Assembly: GCF_002210225.1 (NCBI RefSeq)
Contig: NZ_MWUJ01000005.1
Location: 1-64,000 of the forward strand
Length of the DNA stretch: 64,000 nt
Source: Geofilum rhodophaeum
GTDB lineage: Bacteria; Bacteroidota; Bacteroidia; Bacteroidales; Marinilabiliaceae
Reading direction: 5' to 3'
In this document: positions 53,876 to 63,283 of the stretch, piece by piece
How positions within the stretch are numbered: position 1 is the first letter of the stretch
Layout: the number at the start of each line of letters is the position of its first letter
Notes under the pieces: generated by a model
Told to the model about the DNA's origin: nothing
What the model saw: only the letters and a program-made list of their open reading frames with translations
The model's database searches: none
Program-made: the position numbers and the translations under genes

Positions 53876-55405
53876 ATGACAGGAAAACGAATGATTTGGC
53901 TGGGCCTGCTGGGTCTGTTTTTTATGGGTTTGCAGGCAGAAGAACCGGAGGTGGCCGAGGCTGTTGAGGAGGATTTTCAAGCCTATATGAGCTCCCTGGA
54001 CAGTATGATTAACGTATGGCATGTTCGTCCCAAAATGGAAAGTCTGGTGCTCGACTCCATCAATGAACGGGCAGAACAGCTGATCGAAGAGCTGCCCGAT
54101 TCTGTTTATATTGCTCGCTTGGCTGCGATTTCTTCGCCCATGCAATTTCCCTTTAACAGTCGGGTCAAATCCTACATCAAATTATATACCCAGCGCCGCA
54201 GAGACCAAGTGGAGACGATGCTGGGTCTGAGTCATTTTTACTTCCCTGTTTTCGAGGAGGCGCTGGATGCAGCCGGTTTGCCGCATGAGCTGAAATACCT
54301 TCCGGTCATTGAATCTGCGCTTAATCCCCGCGCCCTTTCCCGCGCCGGGGCATCCGGACTTTGGCAGTTTATGTACTATACCGGAAAGCGCTATGGTTTG
54401 GAGGTCGATTCCTATGTGGATGAGCGGCGCGATCCGGTACAAGCGAGTCGTGCTGCAGTGGCCTTTTTATCGGATCTCTACGACATTTATGGCGACTGGC
54501 AGTTGGTTATTGCGGCCTATAATTGCGGGCCAGGTAATGTGAATAAGGCCATCCGCCGATCCGGAGGCAAGCGTGATTTTTGGGAGATTTATTACCGTCT
54601 TCCCAGGGAAACGCGTGGTTATGTGCCTGCTTTTATCGCAGCCACCTATACCTTTACTTATGCCCGCGAGCATGGCTTGCAAGCCCGGCCCATAAACCTG
54701 CCGGTAGCCACCGATACCATTATGGTAACCCAGCCCTTGCATTTTGAGCAGGTCGCTGCGGTATTGCAGTTGCCACTTGAAAATTTGCGGGAGCTGAACC
54801 CGCAATATCGCCGGGATCTTGTCCCCGCCAAAACCAAAGCCTACCCCTTGCGTTTGTCCTTCGAGCAGAGTTCCGCTTTTGCCGGAGTGGAGGACAGTAT
54901 TTATGCCCATCGTCGACTGCAGTATTTTCCCGATAATCAGTTGGCTGCCCCGGTGGCTGTTACAGCACATCCGGTGGTGGCGCCTTCCGGTAGCGCAGCC
55001 ATTCATTATACTGTCAAATCGGGTGATGTGGTGGGACTCATAGCCGAGTGGTTTAATGTTCGGGCTTCTGATTTGCGTTATTGGAACAACATCAATCGCA
55101 ACATTATTCGGGTGGGACAAAAGCTTGTGGTTTATGTGCCCAAGGCGCAGGAGGCGCATTATCGAAGTGTTGCCCAGCAGCATGGTTCGCGCCAGCTTGC
55201 AGCTTCCGGCGCGGCCCATGCCACAGCAGCTCCCGAAGTGGATGGTGCTTACATTTATTATACCGTCCGTTCAGGGGATAATTTGTGGACCATTGCCCGA
55301 CAGTTTCCAGGCGTAAGTAACGACGACATTATGCGTTGGAACAACATCAGCGATGCGCGCAAGTTGAAACCCGGGCAGCGACTTAAAATCAAGTCGGACA
55401 ACTAA
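53876..55405 (+). CDS. Lytic transglycosylase (SLT, MltD-like) with two LysM domains
   Basis: This 509-residue exported protein has a signal peptide (about 1-21), an SLT lysozyme-like domain (about 115-270) with the catalytic Glu146 in VIESALNPRALSRAGASGLW and the NCGPGNVNKAI motif, and two LysM peptidoglycan-binding modules (about 382-425 and 462-507, both with YTV[K/R]SGD). It cleaves glycan strands to 1,6-anhydro products. It fits the envelope theme with Mpl recycling and the mre cluster. No lipobox is seen. Start ATG 53876, 10 bases after the DUF5683 stop. Confidence 0.92.
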   Translation: MTGKRMIWLGLLGLFFMGLQAEEPEVAEAVEEDFQAYMSSLDSMINVWHVRPKMESLVLDSINERAEQLIEELPDSVYIARLAAISSPMQFPFNSRVKSYIKLYTQRRRDQVETMLGLSHFYFPVFEEALDAAGLPHELKYLPVIESALNPRALSRAGASGLWQFMYYTGKRYGLEVDSYVDERRDPVQASRAAVAFLSDLYDIYGDWQLVIAAYNCGPGNVNKAIRRSGGKRDFWEIYYRLPRETRGYVPAFIAATYTFTYAREHGLQARPINLPVATDTIMVTQPLHFEQVAAVLQLPLENLRELNPQYRRDLVPAKTKAYPLRLSFEQSSAFAGVEDSIYAHRRLQYFPDNQLAAPVAVTAHPVVAPSGSAAIHYTVKSGDVVGLIAEWFNVRASDLRYWNNINRNIIRVGQKLVVYVPKAQEAHYRSVAQQHGSRQLAASGAAHATAAPEVDGAYIYYTVRSGDNLWTIARQFPGVSNDDIMRWNNISDARKLKPGQRLKIKSDN

Positions 55406-55494
55406 AATGCGACTTCGGTAAGTCTTTGTGTCAGTCGCTCGTCCTGTGGCAGAGTTTTTGATCTGTTTGCGTTGGATTTAAAAATGGAGGACTT

Positions 55495-56199
55495 ATGTTT
55501 TCATCACCTTTGCTGATTATTTTTATCGTATTTGCCCTGGCCAGCTGGCTGGTCAGTTCGCAATTGAAACGCCGGTTTAAGCAATATTCGAAGACGGCAC
55601 TCCCAAGTGGGCTTTCCGGACGGGAAGTGGCGGAGAAGATGTTGCGCGACAATGGCATTACGAATGTGGCGGTTAACTCGGTGGGTGGTCAGCTCAGCGA
55701 TCATTACAATCCGGCCAACCGCACAGTTAATTTGAGCCCCGAAGTGTATGGTGGTCGTAATGTGGCTGCTGCTGCGGTTGCGGCGCATGAATGCGGCCAC
55801 GCCATTCAGCATGCACGCGCCTACACGCCGCTTAAGCTGAGGTCGGCCCTGGTGCCCTTGCAGAATGTGAGTGCCCGGATTCTGAATGCCATTTTTATTG
55901 CGATGTTTTTTGGGGCCTTTTTGTTGCCTCAGGTCATTTCTTTTGATGCCGCCCTGCTGGTAATCATTGCTTGTTACGGCATTTTTACTGCCTTTGCCTT
56001 CATTACGCTGCCGGTAGAAATTGATGCTACGCAAAGAGCCCTGGCCTGGTTAAATACCAGCGGTATTACCGGTGGACGCAGTCACCAGGAAGCAAAGGAT
56101 GCCTTGCGCTGGGCTGCTTATACCTATGTGGTGGCCGCTCTTTCGGCTCTGGCCACTCTGCTGTATTACGTGATGTTGTTTTTGGGCCGCAGGGACTAA
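55495..56199 (+). CDS. YugP-type neutral zinc metallopeptidase
   Basis: This 234-residue membrane protein has an N-terminal anchor (about 5-22), the zinc motif HECGH (98-102) in a membrane-proximal domain, and two or three C-terminal hydrophobic segments. The stretches QLSDHYNPANRTVNLSPEVY and LPVEIDATQRALAWL are family hallmarks. Physiological substrate unknown. It follows a ribosome-binding-like GGAGG and abuts the convergent RDD gene stop to stop. Confidence 0.87.
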   Translation: MFSSPLLIIFIVFALASWLVSSQLKRRFKQYSKTALPSGLSGREVAEKMLRDNGITNVAVNSVGGQLSDHYNPANRTVNLSPEVYGGRNVAAAAVAAHECGHAIQHARAYTPLKLRSALVPLQNVSARILNAIFIAMFFGAFLLPQVISFDAALLVIIACYGIFTAFAFITLPVEIDATQRALAWLNTSGITGGRSHQEAKDALRWAAYTYVVAALSALATLLYYVMLFLGRRD

Positions 56200-56925
56200 T
56201 TATATTTCGGCATAGGCTTGCTGGAACAAGGCATTGTAGTCCTTGACCACAGTATGTAAAAATTCAAGGTCGCCCAGGTCGGTGTTGATTCCGGTTTTTT
56301 CGGCAACGGCCTTTCTGGTTTTTCGGAGCAGCTCTTCATTGGAGAGCTGCTTCGTGCTTTTTGAGGTATGGCGCAGCACTTCCCGTATGGTGCGAATGTC
56401 CCCGTCGTTCAGCAGCTCAGCCTGGGTGAAGCGGGGACTGTAGTCGGCCTCGACCTCCTGCCAGGCACTGTGCTCCAGCATTTTTTTTCCAGGGAGTTTC
56501 AGTACGGTGGTTCCGGCAGCCAGATCGCCGAGGCGTTGTCCCTTGCCGTTTAAAATAATGGTGGCCAAGGCCAGACTCCCCGAAGTAACGGTGAGCTCAA
56601 TGAGGCGGAATATCCAACGGATGATGCAGGCGCCGGGGCTCAGTCTGCCCCCGTCTGCCTTGAGCACGCGTATGCCCATTATTTTCTTCCCGGGACTTTG
56701 TCCGTTAAAAAACAGCTCGAAAAGAAGGTGGTAAAAAAGCAGGGGCAGCAACAGCCAAAAGAAGGTGTTCGGAAAAGCTGCAGCATTTTGTATGATGGTC
56801 AGTATCAGGGCGTAGCTGCCCATAAACAGAAAATCGAGTAAGGTGGCCAGAATGCGATCGCCTACACTGGCTAAGGTGTGTTCCAGACTGACGTTTTGAC
56901 TGGTTTGCAGATGAAAAGTTTCCAT
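56200..56925 (-). CDS. RDD family membrane protein
   Basis: This 241-residue protein begins with the RDD domain (about 15-150): ASVGDRILATLLDFLF, then a second hydrophobic stretch, SPGKKIMGIRVLKADGGRLS and a third. A cytoplasmic helical tail of about 90 residues follows. In related genomes this gene neighbours the SpoIIM-MoxR-DUF58 cluster, and here it is divergent from it across a palindromic promoter. Function unknown. Confidence 0.85.
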   Translation of the reverse strand: METFHLQTSQNVSLEHTLASVGDRILATLLDFLFMGSYALILTIIQNAAAFPNTFFWLLLPLLFYHLLFELFFNGQSPGKKIMGIRVLKADGGRLSPGACIIRWIFRLIELTVTSGSLALATIILNGKGQRLGDLAAGTTVLKLPGKKMLEHSAWQEVEADYSPRFTQAELLNDGDIRTIREVLRHTSKSTKQLSNEELLRKTRKAVAEKTGINTDLGDLEFLHTVVKDYNALFQQAYAEI

Positions 56926-56932
56926 ATTGGGT

Positions 56933-56971
56933 TTTGATTGTGGCAGATTGTGCTAAATTTGTTCAAATTTA
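56933..56971. promoter_or_regulatory. Divergent promoter with palindromic -7 boxes (RDD / SpoIIM operon)
   Basis: On the plus strand TTTG (56933-56936), a 17-base gap and TAAATTTG (56954-56961) form a promoter toward SpoIIM. The reverse strand carries the same TAAATTTG (56971-56964) toward the RDD gene. Together they form the perfect palindrome TAAATTTG-TT-CAAATTTA, so polymerase binding in the two directions would be mutually exclusive. Confidence 0.5.
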
Positions 56972-57008
56972 ATAAAAGATTTGCCCCTGAAAACCTCTTG
57001 AGCCCAAA

Positions 57009-57986
57009 ATGAAGGAAATTGCTTTCATCCATCAAAACAAAGCCCGCTGGTCTGCCTTTGAACAGCAATTGAAGCAAGAGCGCTTGCTGTCTCCCGACGA
57101 ACTCGCCACGCAGTACATTTTACTGACCGATGATTTGTCTTACGCGCGCACCTTCTATCCCCAATCGGGCGTGGTGCAATACCTCAACGCTTTAAGTGCG
57201 CGTACGCATGGGCTGTTGTACGCAGGCAAAAAGGAGCCGGTGGCTCGTTTACTTACTTTTTGGACAAGGGAACTGCCTTTAGAGCTCTATCACAGCCGCT
57301 ACGACTTTTTGTGGGCGCTGCTTTTGTTTCTGGGCGCAGCGCTGATTGGTTGGGTCTCGGTCTTTCATGAGAGTGATTTCATACGCTACATTCTGGGCGA
57401 TGCCTATGTCGATCAAACGCTGGACAACATTGCTCAGGGCAACCCCATGGGCATTTACGACCAGCCGAATGCCTTTGCGATGTTTTTTATGATTGCGGTG
57501 AACAACATCAGGGTGTCTTTTATGGCTTTTCTGTTTGGACTGTTTACGCCGGTGGGCACCGGCGTAATTTTGTTGCGCAACGGAATTATGGTGGGTGCCT
57601 TTCTGGCTTTCTTTTTTGAACAGTCGCTTGGGCTCGTCTCCCTACCCACCATATTGTTGCACGGAACCATTGAGTTGTCGGCCATTGTACTGGCTGGAGG
57701 TGCAGGCATTCTTTTGGGTCGCAGCCTGCTCTTCCCCGGCACTTATCCCAGGGCTTACAGTTTTTGGAAGGCGGCACGACGAGGCGTTAAAATTATTTTG
57801 GGGCTCTTGCCTTATTTTGTGTTGGCCGCCTTTATCGAGGCCTATCTTACCCGGCACTATCAGGTAATTTCGCCGGGTTTCACCCTGTTTGTTATTGCCG
57901 CCTCTTTTATGCTTATTCTATTTTATTTTGTGTTGTTGCCCAGACGGGTATATCTTAAAACCTTAAAATCGAAGCCCAATGATTGA
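57009..57986 (+). CDS. Stage II sporulation protein M family membrane protein
   Basis: This 325-residue protein has a soluble helical N-terminus (about 1-100) then about five or six membrane segments. The SpoIIM stretch is visible: VNNIRVSFMAFLFGLFTPVG, followed by LRNGIMVGAF and HGTIELSAIVLAGGAG. The organism need not sporulate; this paralogue is widespread next to MoxR/DUF58 genes and may form a channel or transporter with them (inference). It overlaps the next gene by eight bases. Confidence 0.85.
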   Translation: MKEIAFIHQNKARWSAFEQQLKQERLLSPDELATQYILLTDDLSYARTFYPQSGVVQYLNALSARTHGLLYAGKKEPVARLLTFWTRELPLELYHSRYDFLWALLLFLGAALIGWVSVFHESDFIRYILGDAYVDQTLDNIAQGNPMGIYDQPNAFAMFFMIAVNNIRVSFMAFLFGLFTPVGTGVILLRNGIMVGAFLAFFFEQSLGLVSLPTILLHGTIELSAIVLAGGAGILLGRSLLFPGTYPRAYSFWKAARRGVKIILGLLPYFVLAAFIEAYLTRHYQVISPGFTLFVIAASFMLILFYFVLLPRRVYLKTLKSKPND

Positions 57987-58881
57987 AAAATTGAACTTGT
58001 TGCAGAAGCGCGACTTCTCCGGGGTCATCAATGCTGCTTTTGCCTTTCTGTCGCAGGAGTTTAAAGCCTATGGTGCCATGTTTGCCCTTTTTACCGGGGT
58101 GCCACTTTTATTGATGGCTGGGGTAACGGTCTGGTTTATTAATATGATGCCCCAGGATATGTCGGCTGGTGAAGTGCCCGGAGCCGGGTTTTGGTGGGCA
58201 TTTGTATTTTTAGGGGTTTTATCCTTCTTCGTTTTTGCGCTGTTGTTCGGGACTACAGGGGCTTATATGTCGCTTTATGTTCAGGAAGGAGCAGGTAATT
58301 TTCAACGAAGGGACGTGTGGTCGCACTTCCTTCAGAATTTGGGGAGGATGTTGGGTGTTCTGCTTTTGGGCGGGGCCTTGTTTTTCGCCATCGCGCTGGT
58401 GGTGGGTGTGGTCGTTGGTTTTTTGGCCTCAGCCGATGCCTTGCCCTGGTACATTATTGTCTTCCTGGTTTTCTTGTTCATAGGTTTAATGATTTATGCC
58501 TGGGTGCCATTGTCCATGGTGCACATGGTTGTTTTTCATGAGAAATTGTCTGCTTTTCAGGCTTTGGCCCGTGTTTTTACGCTGGTAAGAGGGGCCTGGT
58601 GGCAGACTTTTGGCGTGCTTTTCGTGTTGTCGATTATTTATTCGATGCTGGGTTTTATTTTTTCCATTCCCACGATGGCCTATCCGGTTATTCAGGAGTT
58701 ATCGGGGGCAGGGATGGTGGAGCCCGCCTCTTTTGCTTTTATCGCTTTAACGGTGTTTTCTGTTTTGGGACGCTTTGTGCTGTACCCCATTCTGCTTGTT
58801 GGGGTTGGGGTGCAATATTTCTCTCTTAAGGCGGGGAGCGACAACGATGATTTGTTGCGTAAGGTTGAGGCTATTGGTTGA
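57979..58881 (+). CDS. Multi-pass membrane protein of the MoxR/DUF58 cluster, function unknown
   Basis: This 300-residue protein has about six hydrophobic segments starting with FALFTGVPLLLMAGVTVWF, a loop with GAYMSLYVQEGAGNFQRRDVW, and a C-terminal soluble end. It resembles the membrane domains of DUF4013 or GlpQ-associated families in pattern only. It overlaps the SpoIIM gene and is 12 bases before the DUF4129 gene, so it belongs to the same transcript. Confidence 0.65.
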   Translation: MIEKLNLLQKRDFSGVINAAFAFLSQEFKAYGAMFALFTGVPLLLMAGVTVWFINMMPQDMSAGEVPGAGFWWAFVFLGVLSFFVFALLFGTTGAYMSLYVQEGAGNFQRRDVWSHFLQNLGRMLGVLLLGGALFFAIALVVGVVVGFLASADALPWYIIVFLVFLFIGLMIYAWVPLSMVHMVVFHEKLSAFQALARVFTLVRGAWWQTFGVLFVLSIIYSMLGFIFSIPTMAYPVIQELSGAGMVEPASFAFIALTVFSVLGRFVLYPILLVGVGVQYFSLKAGSDNDDLLRKVEAIG

Positions 58882-58893
58882 TAGGAAAATAGT

Positions 58894-59622
58894 ATGTGGA
58901 TTCGGATTCTTTGCCTGGTTGTTTTGTTGTGGGACTTGTCCCTCCTTGGCGTGCAAGCCGGGGACACCACGCCTGTGGTCCCCTGGGACGAGCATGGGGC
59001 GGTGCAGTATCGTCCCGCACCTGAGGAGCTCATCGACCAATGGAAGACGGACCCTGCTTACGATTATGAAAGGCATAAGGCCCCCGGTTGGTGGCAGCGC
59101 TTGTGGGAGGTCTTGCTCAGCAAGCTGTCGCCGGACGGCGCCAACCTGGGCTGGCTCAACTATTTTTTTAAGGGCCTGGTGGCTTTGGTGTTTGTTTATT
59201 TTGTGTTGCGAATGCTGAATGTGCCTTTGGGGGGACTCCTGACGGCCATTCATAAGAATAGGGGGCAGTTTGTTGCTGTTCCTGAGGCAGGACTCGAAGA
59301 GGAGGAGGGGGGACTGGAAGAGCGGTGGTTGCTCTGCCGTTCTACCGGGGCTTACCGGGAAGCAACGCGCTTGTTGTATCTAAGGCTTTTGCAGGAGCTG
59401 CAGCGGGTAGGTTTAATCCGCGTGAAAAGTGGGAAAACCAACCGTGAGTACTTAAGGGAGCTGCGCATGGCCGGACTGCATGATGACCTGGCCCCACTGG
59501 TGCGAATATATGATTACGTGTGGTTTGGGCAGGTTCAACCCGATGAGCGACACTACCAATGGATAGAGGAAAGTTTTACCAGGCATTTGAATAAGCTGAC
59601 AAAAATGGAGAACAATGCATAA
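58894..59622 (+). CDS. DUF4129 domain protein
   Basis: This 242-residue protein has a signal or anchor (about 1-22), a periplasmic stretch, one central membrane segment (about 90-108) and a C-terminal DUF4129 region with RSTGAYREATRLLYLRLLQE and KTNREYLREL, then VWFGQVQPDERHY. It overlaps the next gene by eight bases. DUF4129 proteins regularly accompany MoxR and DUF58 genes; their activity is unknown. Confidence 0.8.
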   Translation: MWIRILCLVVLLWDLSLLGVQAGDTTPVVPWDEHGAVQYRPAPEELIDQWKTDPAYDYERHKAPGWWQRLWEVLLSKLSPDGANLGWLNYFFKGLVALVFVYFVLRMLNVPLGGLLTAIHKNRGQFVAVPEAGLEEEEGGLEERWLLCRSTGAYREATRLLYLRLLQELQRVGLIRVKSGKTNREYLRELRMAGLHDDLAPLVRIYDYVWFGQVQPDERHYQWIEESFTRHLNKLTKMENNA

Positions 59623-60805
59623 ATGGAAGGGCTATTTTTGGCTGACTTCTTTGGTGGCGGGTCTCTTGTTGCTGGGGTATTTGGTGTCCATGTCGCCCAA
59701 GGAGGTCGATTGGCGGGAGAGTTATTCCTTGAAGCACGACAGGCCTATGGGCACCAAACTGGTGCGTCAGGCTGCAGCAACGCTGTTTCCCGACCAGGCG
59801 CTCAGGGACTTGCGAAGGGGGGTGGCGACTTATTTTGGGGAAGAGGTTCCGGGTAAGGTGAACCTTATTTTTCTGAACAATCGACTGGATCCTCATGTGG
59901 CGGATTGGGAACAGGTATTGGCTATGGCGGAAGCCGGCAGCACCGTGTTTATGGCGGCCCGGGACTTTTCTGATTCGATTCTTGTTGCCTTGGACTTTTC
60001 CGTGGCTTATGAGGGTATGGGGTTTTTGAGTGGGGGCGATTCCCTGGGCTGTAATTTTACCAATCGGAAGTTGCGATCGGCCGGCTCTTATTGGTATCCG
60101 AGACCACGCGGGGTGCATTACTTTGAAAGTTACGACAGTCTCCATACCACTGTTTTGGGCATAAATCATATGGGGCAGACAAACTATGTGCGGATTCGAA
60201 GGGGAGCAGGATGTTTTTTGGTGCATTGCCAACCCGAGCTGTTTACCAACCACGCTCTTTTACGGGCCAATAATGCCGATTATATATTTAAAGCCTGGTC
60301 GTACTTGCCGGTAGCTGCCACTTACTTCGATGAAAAATACAAAGCCGGGATACCCGTTGTGCAAAGTGAATTGCATTACATTTTGCAGGAGCCCGCTTTA
60401 CGTTGGGCTTGGCAGTTGGCTGTTTTGGGTCTGCTTTTGTTTTTCATTTTTCACGGAAAGCGCAAGCAAAGAGCCATTCCGGTCTTGCCCGTGGTGGAGA
60501 ATACCAGTCTCCAGTTTGTAGATACCCTGGCGCGTTTGTATTACCGTAAGGGCAATCATCTGGATATTGCGCGCAAGCGCTATGCCGCTTTTCTGGACCA
60601 TTTGCGTTCGCGCTATTTTTTGGATACGGATCTGGAGCCGGCACTCCTCAGTGAGGAGCTGGCTGCAAAATCGGGCTTGCCTTCCCGCAGTACGCTGGCC
60701 TTGATTAAGCAAGGCCGGCAATTGAAGCAGCTCGGGAACCTCTCTCGTGAGGAATTGCATCGTTTCAATCGTCAACTCGAATATTTTTATCTTAATGCCT
60801 TATAG
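59615..60805 (+). CDS. DUF4350 domain protein
   Basis: This 396-residue protein has an N-terminal membrane segment (about 8-26), a periplasmic DUF4350 domain (DRPMGTKLVRQAAATLFPDQ through VHCQPELFTNHALLRANNADYI, about 45-230), a second membrane segment (about 265-285) and a cytoplasmic C-terminus. The domain resembles the GldG/ABC-associated periplasmic fold in layout. It lies two bases from the MoxR gene. Confidence 0.8.
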   Translation: MHKWKGYFWLTSLVAGLLLLGYLVSMSPKEVDWRESYSLKHDRPMGTKLVRQAAATLFPDQALRDLRRGVATYFGEEVPGKVNLIFLNNRLDPHVADWEQVLAMAEAGSTVFMAARDFSDSILVALDFSVAYEGMGFLSGGDSLGCNFTNRKLRSAGSYWYPRPRGVHYFESYDSLHTTVLGINHMGQTNYVRIRRGAGCFLVHCQPELFTNHALLRANNADYIFKAWSYLPVAATYFDEKYKAGIPVVQSELHYILQEPALRWAWQLAVLGLLLFFIFHGKRKQRAIPVLPVVENTSLQFVDTLARLYYRKGNHLDIARKRYAAFLDHLRSRYFLDTDLEPALLSEELAAKSGLPSRSTLALIKQGRQLKQLGNLSREELHRFNRQLEYFYLNAL

Positions 60806-60807
60806 TT

Positions 60808-61806
60808 ATGGAAGTGAATGATCAGGAAAATACCAGCGACCTTTTCGAGAGTCGGCTAAAGGTTCAGGAGCTCAATCATATGGCTTTTAGAATTAGGGAT
60901 GAAATCGCAAAGGTTTTGGTGGGTCAGGAAAAGGTCCTTGACTTGTTGCTTACCGCCCTGTTGTCCAATGGTCATGTTTTGCTCGAAGGGGTTCCCGGTG
61001 TAGCCAAGACCCTTATGGCGCGTCTCCTGGCCAAAACTCTGGATACAGGGTTTTCCCGTATTCAGTTTACGCCCGATTTGATGCCTTCTGATGTGCTGGG
61101 CACCAGTGTGTTCAATGCGGCTACTTCGAACTTTGAATTTCGGAAGGGACCCATTTTTTCCAATATGGTTCTCATTGATGAGGTGAACCGTGCCCCGGCC
61201 AAAACGCAGTCCGCTTTATTTGAAGTTATGGAAGAACGGCAGGTCACCATGGAGGGACACAGTCATCAGTTGAAAGCCCCATTTTTGGTTATTGCGACCC
61301 AGAATCCCATTGAGCATGAGGGGACTTACCGCTTACCTGAGGCACAGCTCGATCGCTTTTTATTTAAGATTAAGGTCGATTACCCCGACCAGGAGCAGGA
61401 GCTGCGGCTTTTGCAAAGAGCCTGTGAGCGGCAGGCCATTTATGATCCTGCCCTGGTGCAGCCTGTGGTAAGTGAAGAGGAGCTGGCCGGGTTTCAAAAG
61501 TTGGTTAACGAGGTCATCGTAGAGCCACAATTGTTGCGTTACATCACGGCCATTGTGGAGAAGACCCGGAAAAGCAGTTCCCTGAGTCTGGGGGCCAGTC
61601 CCCGTGCCTCTCTTGCCCTGCTTAAAGCAGCCCGAGCCTTTGCTGCACTTGAAGGGCGTGATTTTGTTACTCCGGAGGATATTCGTGAGGTGCTTTACCC
61701 TGTTTTGGCGCACAGGGTTATCCTGAGCCCCGAAAAGGAGATGGAAGGCGTGAGTCCCGAAGTCGTTCTGCGTCAGTTGGTTGAAACGGTGGAAGTCCCC
61801 CGTTGA
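60808..61806 (+). CDS. MoxR family AAA+ ATPase
   Basis: This 332-residue AAA+ ATPase has Walker A GVPGVAKT (61-68), Walker B MVLIDEVNRAPAKTQSAL, the sensor-1 ATQNP and EGTYRLPEAQLDRF, typical of the MoxR group. These ATPases are thought to remodel or load metal into VWA-domain partners, and the next gene (DUF58) is the usual partner. It ends upstream of the DUF58 ATG by 16 bases. Confidence 0.92.
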   Translation: MEVNDQENTSDLFESRLKVQELNHMAFRIRDEIAKVLVGQEKVLDLLLTALLSNGHVLLEGVPGVAKTLMARLLAKTLDTGFSRIQFTPDLMPSDVLGTSVFNAATSNFEFRKGPIFSNMVLIDEVNRAPAKTQSALFEVMEERQVTMEGHSHQLKAPFLVIATQNPIEHEGTYRLPEAQLDRFLFKIKVDYPDQEQELRLLQRACERQAIYDPALVQPVVSEEELAGFQKLVNEVIVEPQLLRYITAIVEKTRKSSSLSLGASPRASLALLKAARAFAALEGRDFVTPEDIREVLYPVLAHRVILSPEKEMEGVSPEVVLRQLVETVEVPR

Positions 61807-61822
61807 TGCACACCTATTGTTT

Positions 61823-63169
61823 ATGCTTGTGAAACATTTTTTTCAAAATCTCTATACCAGGAGTCGGTTTTTTCAGGTGCTTTGGGCCTGCAGTGGTTTG
61901 TTTGTGCTGGCTTTTTTCTGGCCCTCTTTACTCTTGTCGGCTCAGGTGCTGGCCGTTGGGGTCGCTTTGTTGTTTCTGCTCGACCTGGTTTTGTTGTACG
62001 GCAGGGCTTCCGGAGCAGGCCTGGAAGCCGAACGTCTGTTGCCCGAGCGCTTTTCGAATGGGGACGACAATCCTGTTCGGCTTTGTTTGAAAAGTAAACT
62101 CGATTACGGGGTGAGTTTTGAATTGTATGAAGAGTTTCCGGAGCAGTTTCAAAAACGTGATTTTGTGCTGCGGGACAAATTGGCCCCCCGGGGATCCTTC
62201 GAGCACACTTATGTATTGCGGCCCCTTGAGCGCGGGGGCTATCGCTTTGGTTATGTTTTGGTGTATATCAGCAGCAGTCTCGGTTTTTTCAGTCGCCGCC
62301 ACCGCCTGGCCGCCCCCGCCGAAGTAAAGGTCTATCCTTCTTTTTTGCAGATGCGTCGTTACGAGTTGATGGCCATCAGCAATCGTTTGAGTGAGGTCGG
62401 GGTTAAGAAAATTCGTCGCCTGGGGCAGCACAATGAGTTTGATCAAATCAGAGACTACATACAAGGCGACGATGTGCGTACCCTCAACTGGAAGGCTACG
62501 GCCCGCAAGGGGCATTTGATGGTGAATCAGTATCAGGATGAAAAGGCGCAGCAGGTCTATTGCGTAATAGATATGGGGCGCACCATGCGGATGCCTTTTG
62601 CCGGGATGACCCTGGTTGATTACGCCATCAACACCAGTCTGGTGTTGGCCAATATTGCACTGCTTAGGCACGATAAGGCCGGTTTGCTGACTTTCGACCA
62701 TCGCCTGCGTTCCTTCCTTCCTGCCCGTCGGGAGGGCCGCCAGATGCAGGCCTTAATGGAACTCCTCTATAAGCAGGAGCCGGGTTATGGCGAACACAAT
62801 TTGGAGGCACTTTATACCCAGGTGCGTCGGCAGATTCCCCAGAGAAGTTTGTTGGTTCTTTTCACTTCTTTCGAAAGCATGGAGTCTGCCCGTCGCCAAT
62901 TCCCCCTTCTTTCTGCCTTAGCTGCCCGGCACCTATTAATGGTGGTTTTTTTCGAGAATCATGAATTAGAGGCACTTCGGTTTACTCAGGCTGCAGATAC
63001 CCAGGGGATCTACCTGCAGGCCCTTGCTGAGAAGACTGCCGGAGAAAAGAGGCAATTGGTGAAGGCGCTTGAACAGCGCGGGATTGCGGCGGTGTTGACC
63101 AGTCCCGAAAAGTTGACGGTGGCTGCGGTTAACCGCTATCTGGAATATAAATCGCGCGGATTACTCTGA
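61823..63169 (+). CDS. DUF58 domain protein (VWA-like MoxR partner)
   Basis: This 448-residue protein has two N-terminal membrane segments (about 17-60), then a DUF58 domain with the signature NEFDQIRDYIQGDDVRTLNW followed by KATARKGHLMVNQYQDEKAQ, and a VWA-like domain starting VYCVIDMGRTM, where the third MIDAS-type position is degenerate. Start is ATG 61823; the open frame from 61781 overlaps moxR. It is the last gene of the cluster, followed by a weak hairpin terminator. Confidence 0.87.
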   Translation: MLVKHFFQNLYTRSRFFQVLWACSGLFVLAFFWPSLLLSAQVLAVGVALLFLLDLVLLYGRASGAGLEAERLLPERFSNGDDNPVRLCLKSKLDYGVSFELYEEFPEQFQKRDFVLRDKLAPRGSFEHTYVLRPLERGGYRFGYVLVYISSSLGFFSRRHRLAAPAEVKVYPSFLQMRRYELMAISNRLSEVGVKKIRRLGQHNEFDQIRDYIQGDDVRTLNWKATARKGHLMVNQYQDEKAQQVYCVIDMGRTMRMPFAGMTLVDYAINTSLVLANIALLRHDKAGLLTFDHRLRSFLPARREGRQMQALMELLYKQEPGYGEHNLEALYTQVRRQIPQRSLLVLFTSFESMESARRQFPLLSALAARHLLMVVFFENHELEALRFTQAADTQGIYLQALAEKTAGEKRQLVKALEQRGIAAVLTSPEKLTVAAVNRYLEYKSRGLL

Positions 63170-63195
63170 AGCAGTTTAAGTCCTTCCCCTGGCCG

Positions 63196-63218
63196 GCTCC
63201 TACCCGGAGCTGCTTTTT
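63196..63218 (+). terminator. Possible terminator after the DUF58 gene
   Basis: GCTCC (63196-63200) and GGAGC (63206-63210) form a short stem with loop TACCC, followed by TGCTTTTT. The stem is short, so this is a moderate call. Confidence 0.4.
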
Positions 63219-63283
63219 GGCTGTTTGACTCCTGCCTTTCTGCGATTAAGTTTCTTTAAGTCGCTGCGTTTGTATCCTATGCT

